A DNA stretch of 24,995 nt from DATGYC01 sp035298385 (GTDB lineage: Bacteria; Bacillota; Sulfobacillia; Symbiobacteriales; Symbiobacteriaceae). The first letter of the stretch is position 1, and each line of letters begins with the position of its first letter. The stretch is from contig DATGYC010000105.1 in the NCBI GenBank assembly GCA_035298385.1, forward strand, positions 1 to 24,995, in the 5' to 3' direction. The translations under genes were made by a program, and so were the position numbers. Below, piece by piece: positions 22,837 through 24,995 of this stretch. The notes below the pieces were generated by a model. That model worked only from the letters and a program-made list of their open reading frames with translations, did no database searches and was not told where the DNA came from.

Positions 22837-24995
22837 ATGACCCAGCTGCAGATGGTCGATCTGATCAAGCGGAACCTCCTCGCCCACCACCCGGAGGCGA
22901 ATCTGGGCCCCATCGACCGGGCCTACAGTTTCGCAGCCAAGGCCCATGACGGCCAGTTACGCAAATCGGGCGAGCCCTACATCACCCACCCATTGGCGGT
23001 CGCTGCGATCGTCGCCGAGATGCAATTGGACGTCGATTCCGTCGCTGCAGCGATCCTCCACGATGTCGTGGAGGATTGCGGCGTTTCGGTGGAGGCGCTG
23101 GAGAAGGAGTTCGGCAAGGAGGTCGGCCTCCTCGTTGAGGGCGTCACCAAGCTGAAGAAGCTCCAGTTCACCTCCCGGGACGAGGCGCAGGTGGAGAACC
23201 TGCGCAAGATGTTCATCGCCATGGCCCAGGATCTGCGGGTGATGCTGATCAAGCTGGCCGATCGCCTGCACAACATGCGCACCCTGAAGTCCCAGCCGCG
23301 GGAGTCCCAGATCCGCATCGCCCAGGAGACGATGGATATCTACGCCCCGCTGGCTCACCGACTGGGCGTCTCGGAGATCAAGTGGGAGCTAGAGGACCTC
23401 TCCTTCCGCTACCTGGAGTCAGAGAAGTACAAGGAGGTCTCCGGCCTTGTTGCGCGCAAGCGCCAGGAGCGGGAGGAACTGACCGGCCTCCTGACGACCG
23501 AGCTGAAGGTAAAGCTGGAGGCGGCCGGCATCAAGGCCGATATCTCCGGTCGGCCGAAGCATCTCTACTCGATCTACAAGAAGATGTATCGGCAGGGCAA
23601 GGATATCACCCAGATCTACGATCTGATCGCGATCCGGGTGATCGTGCAAGAGGTACAGGAGTGCTACGGCGTCCTGGGCATTATCCATGCCTCCTGGAAG
23701 CCGCTCCCCCTGCGCTTTAAGGACTACATCGCCACCCCGAAGCCGAACATGTACCAGTCGCTCCACACGACCGTCATCGGCCCGCACGGCGAGCCGTTTG
23801 AGATCCAGATTCGCACCTGGGATATGCACCGAACCTCCGAGTTCGGTGTCGCCGCGCACTGGGCCTACAAAGAAGGCAAGATGGACCGCGAGATGGACCG
23901 GAAGCTTCAGTGGCTACGGTCTCTGCTCGAGTGGCATCAGGAGATGCGGGACGCCCGGGAGTTTGTCGAGTCGGTCAAGCTTGACATCTTCTCGGACCAG
24001 GTCTTCGTCTTCTCGCCCAAGGGGCACGTCTTCTCCCTGCCCGCTCAGGCGACCCCGCTCGACTTCGCCTTCCTGGTTCACTCGGACATCGGCTACCGCT
24101 GCGTCGGCGCCAAGGTGAACGGCAAGATCGTCACCCTGGACCGGCCGCTCGCCAACGGCGACGTGGTCGAGATCCTGACCTCCAAGCAGTCCCCCGGCCC
24201 GTCGGTCGACTGGCTGAAGATCGTCCTGACCGCCTCCGCCAAGAACAAGATCCGCCAGTTCTTCAAGCGTGAGCGCAGAGAAGAGAACGTCGCCCGCGGC
24301 AAGGAGATCCTGGTCGGTGAGGTCAAGAAGACCGGCCTGAATGTCCACGACTTCCTCCGGCCCGAGTGGATCGCTGAGGTCTGCAAGAAGCTAGCGCTCA
24401 AGGACGAAGAAGAGCTTCAACTGATGATCGGCATCGGCACGCTCTCCGCCCTGGGCGTCGTCAACCGCCTGCGGGAGTTCTGGGACAAGGAGCGGAAGGC
24501 GAACGAGCCCCCGCCCGAGGTGGTCGTCCCGATCCAGAAGGACTGGCACGGCTATCGGAAGTCGACCAACGGCATTCTCGTCAAGGGCGAGGCTGACCTG
24601 CAGGTCAAGTTCTCGCGCTGCTGCGCCCCGGTGCCCGGTGATCCGATCATCGGCTTCATCACCCGTGGCCGCGGCGTGACCGTCCACCGGATCGATTGCC
24701 CGAACATGAATGACCTGGCCAAGGATCCTGACCGGCTGATCGAGGTCACCTGGGATGAGCAGTACCAGGGACCGCATCCGGTTGAGGTCCAGCTGACCGC
24801 CCTCGATCGCTCTGGCCTGCTGGCCGATGTCGTCTTCATTGTGGCCGAGGCCCGGATCAACATGCTCTCGACGGCGTCGCGGGCCAACAAGAACAAGCTG
24901 GCGACGATCGACTTGGTTCTGGAGATCAAGGACGCCCAGCAGCTGCAGTGGGTGCTGGCGAAGATGCGCAAGGTGCGCGATGTGGTCTCGGTTGA
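22837..24995 (+). CDS. relA: Bifunctional (p)ppGpp synthetase/hydrolase Rel, C-terminal codons missing
   Basis: Rel makes and degrades the stringent-response alarmone. I translated it from the ATG at 22837, after an AAGGGGGG SD, to the right edge (719 codons); probably only a few codons are missing. The hydrolase domain has the metal residues intact (His51, His75-Asp76, Glu79-Asp80 in ILHDVVED). The synthetase domain has GRPKHLYSIYKKM, RFKD (the charge pattern of bifunctional Rel rather than synthetase-only RelA), YIATPKPNMYQSLHTTV and EIQIRTWDMHRTSEFGVAAHWAYKE. The TGS domain (QVFVFSPKGHVFSLP) follows, then a Cys-Cys zinc-finger-like domain (SRCCAPVPGDP, IDCPNM) and an ACT domain to the end. 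Hydrolysis and synthesis should both be active. Confidence 0.96.
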   Translation, partial: MTQLQMVDLIKRNLLAHHPEANLGPIDRAYSFAAKAHDGQLRKSGEPYITHPLAVAAIVAEMQLDVDSVAAAILHDVVEDCGVSVEALEKEFGKEVGLLVEGVTKLKKLQFTSRDEAQVENLRKMFIAMAQDLRVMLIKLADRLHNMRTLKSQPRESQIRIAQETMDIYAPLAHRLGVSEIKWELEDLSFRYLESEKYKEVSGLVARKRQEREELTGLLTTELKVKLEAAGIKADISGRPKHLYSIYKKMYRQGKDITQIYDLIAIRVIVQEVQECYGVLGIIHASWKPLPLRFKDYIATPKPNMYQSLHTTVIGPHGEPFEIQIRTWDMHRTSEFGVAAHWAYKEGKMDREMDRKLQWLRSLLEWHQEMRDAREFVESVKLDIFSDQVFVFSPKGHVFSLPAQATPLDFAFLVHSDIGYRCVGAKVNGKIVTLDRPLANGDVVEILTSKQSPGPSVDWLKIVLTASAKNKIRQFFKRERREENVARGKEILVGEVKKTGLNVHDFLRPEWIAEVCKKLALKDEEELQLMIGIGTLSALGVVNRLREFWDKERKANEPPPEVVVPIQKDWHGYRKSTNGILVKGEADLQVKFSRCCAPVPGDPIIGFITRGRGVTVHRIDCPNMNDLAKDPDRLIEVTWDEQYQGPHPVEVQLTALDRSGLLADVVFIVAEARINMLSTASRANKNKLATIDLVLEIKDAQQLQWVLAKMRKVRDVVSV

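Noticed and set aside
1..24995. tRNA, rRNA, CRISPR, transposon or riboswitch/T-box elements
   Set aside because: I looked in the intergenic gaps and found no array, cloverleaf-like sequence, transposase gene or conserved leader motif; nearly all sequence is accounted for by genes.

Overview
The window comes from the chromosome of a GC-rich, endospore-forming Bacillota. A GerA-type germinant receptor operon and a CotH-type spore coat kinase point to spore formation. The recJ-apt-rel order, bifunctional Rel and polycistronic organisation are typical of Firmicutes. SecD and SecF are separate proteins, unlike the fused SecDF of Bacillus, so a high-GC clostridial-type lineage (Symbiobacteriia, Limnochordia, Thermaerobacter or similar) is more likely than a Bacillus. 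I cannot name the species. GTG and TTG starts are common, and several were chosen by Shine-Dalgarno (SD) position.

Layout. (1) 1-3735, minus strand: gerAA-gerAB-gerAC, overlapping genes for a spore germinant receptor; gerAC runs off the left edge. (2) 3895-7978, plus strand: three overlapping genes for a GH4 phospho-glycosidase, a ChbG/YdjC-type deacetylase and a glucose-superfamily PTS permease with fused EIIC-EIIB-EIIA. Together they should import and phosphorylate a disaccharide, deacetylate it if needed, and cleave it. A strong hairpin closes the unit and also faces the end of a small unknown minus-strand gene (8021-8278). (3) 8279-8478: AT-rich divergent promoter region with two sigma-A-like promoters and a palindrome between them. 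(4) 8479-11493: a run of closely spaced plus-strand genes for a tandem-HTH regulator, a PP2C/SpoIIE-type phosphatase, a small P-loop protein, signal peptidase I and an HD-domain phosphohydrolase. (5) 11629-13808: secD-secF with a terminator. (6) 13949-15025: a cysteine-free AhpD/DehI-like protein and a Nudix hydrolase, closed by a textbook terminator. (7) 15140-16219: CotH-like kinase. (8) 16329-19561: an AAA+ ATPase resembling magnesium-chelatase subunit I, overlapping a VWA-domain partner, followed by a hairpin. (9) 19639 to the right edge: recJ-apt-rel, with rel lacking only its last few codons.

The window joins housekeeping (secretion, DNA repair, purine salvage, stringent response) with sporulation and germination genes and one sugar-uptake cassette. 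I see no tRNA, rRNA, CRISPR array, transposase or prophage gene. The least explained parts are the AAA+/VWA pair, the HTH-PP2C-P-loop cluster in front of lepB, an apparent in-frame palindromic insertion in recJ, and the very frequent GGGCGCC word.
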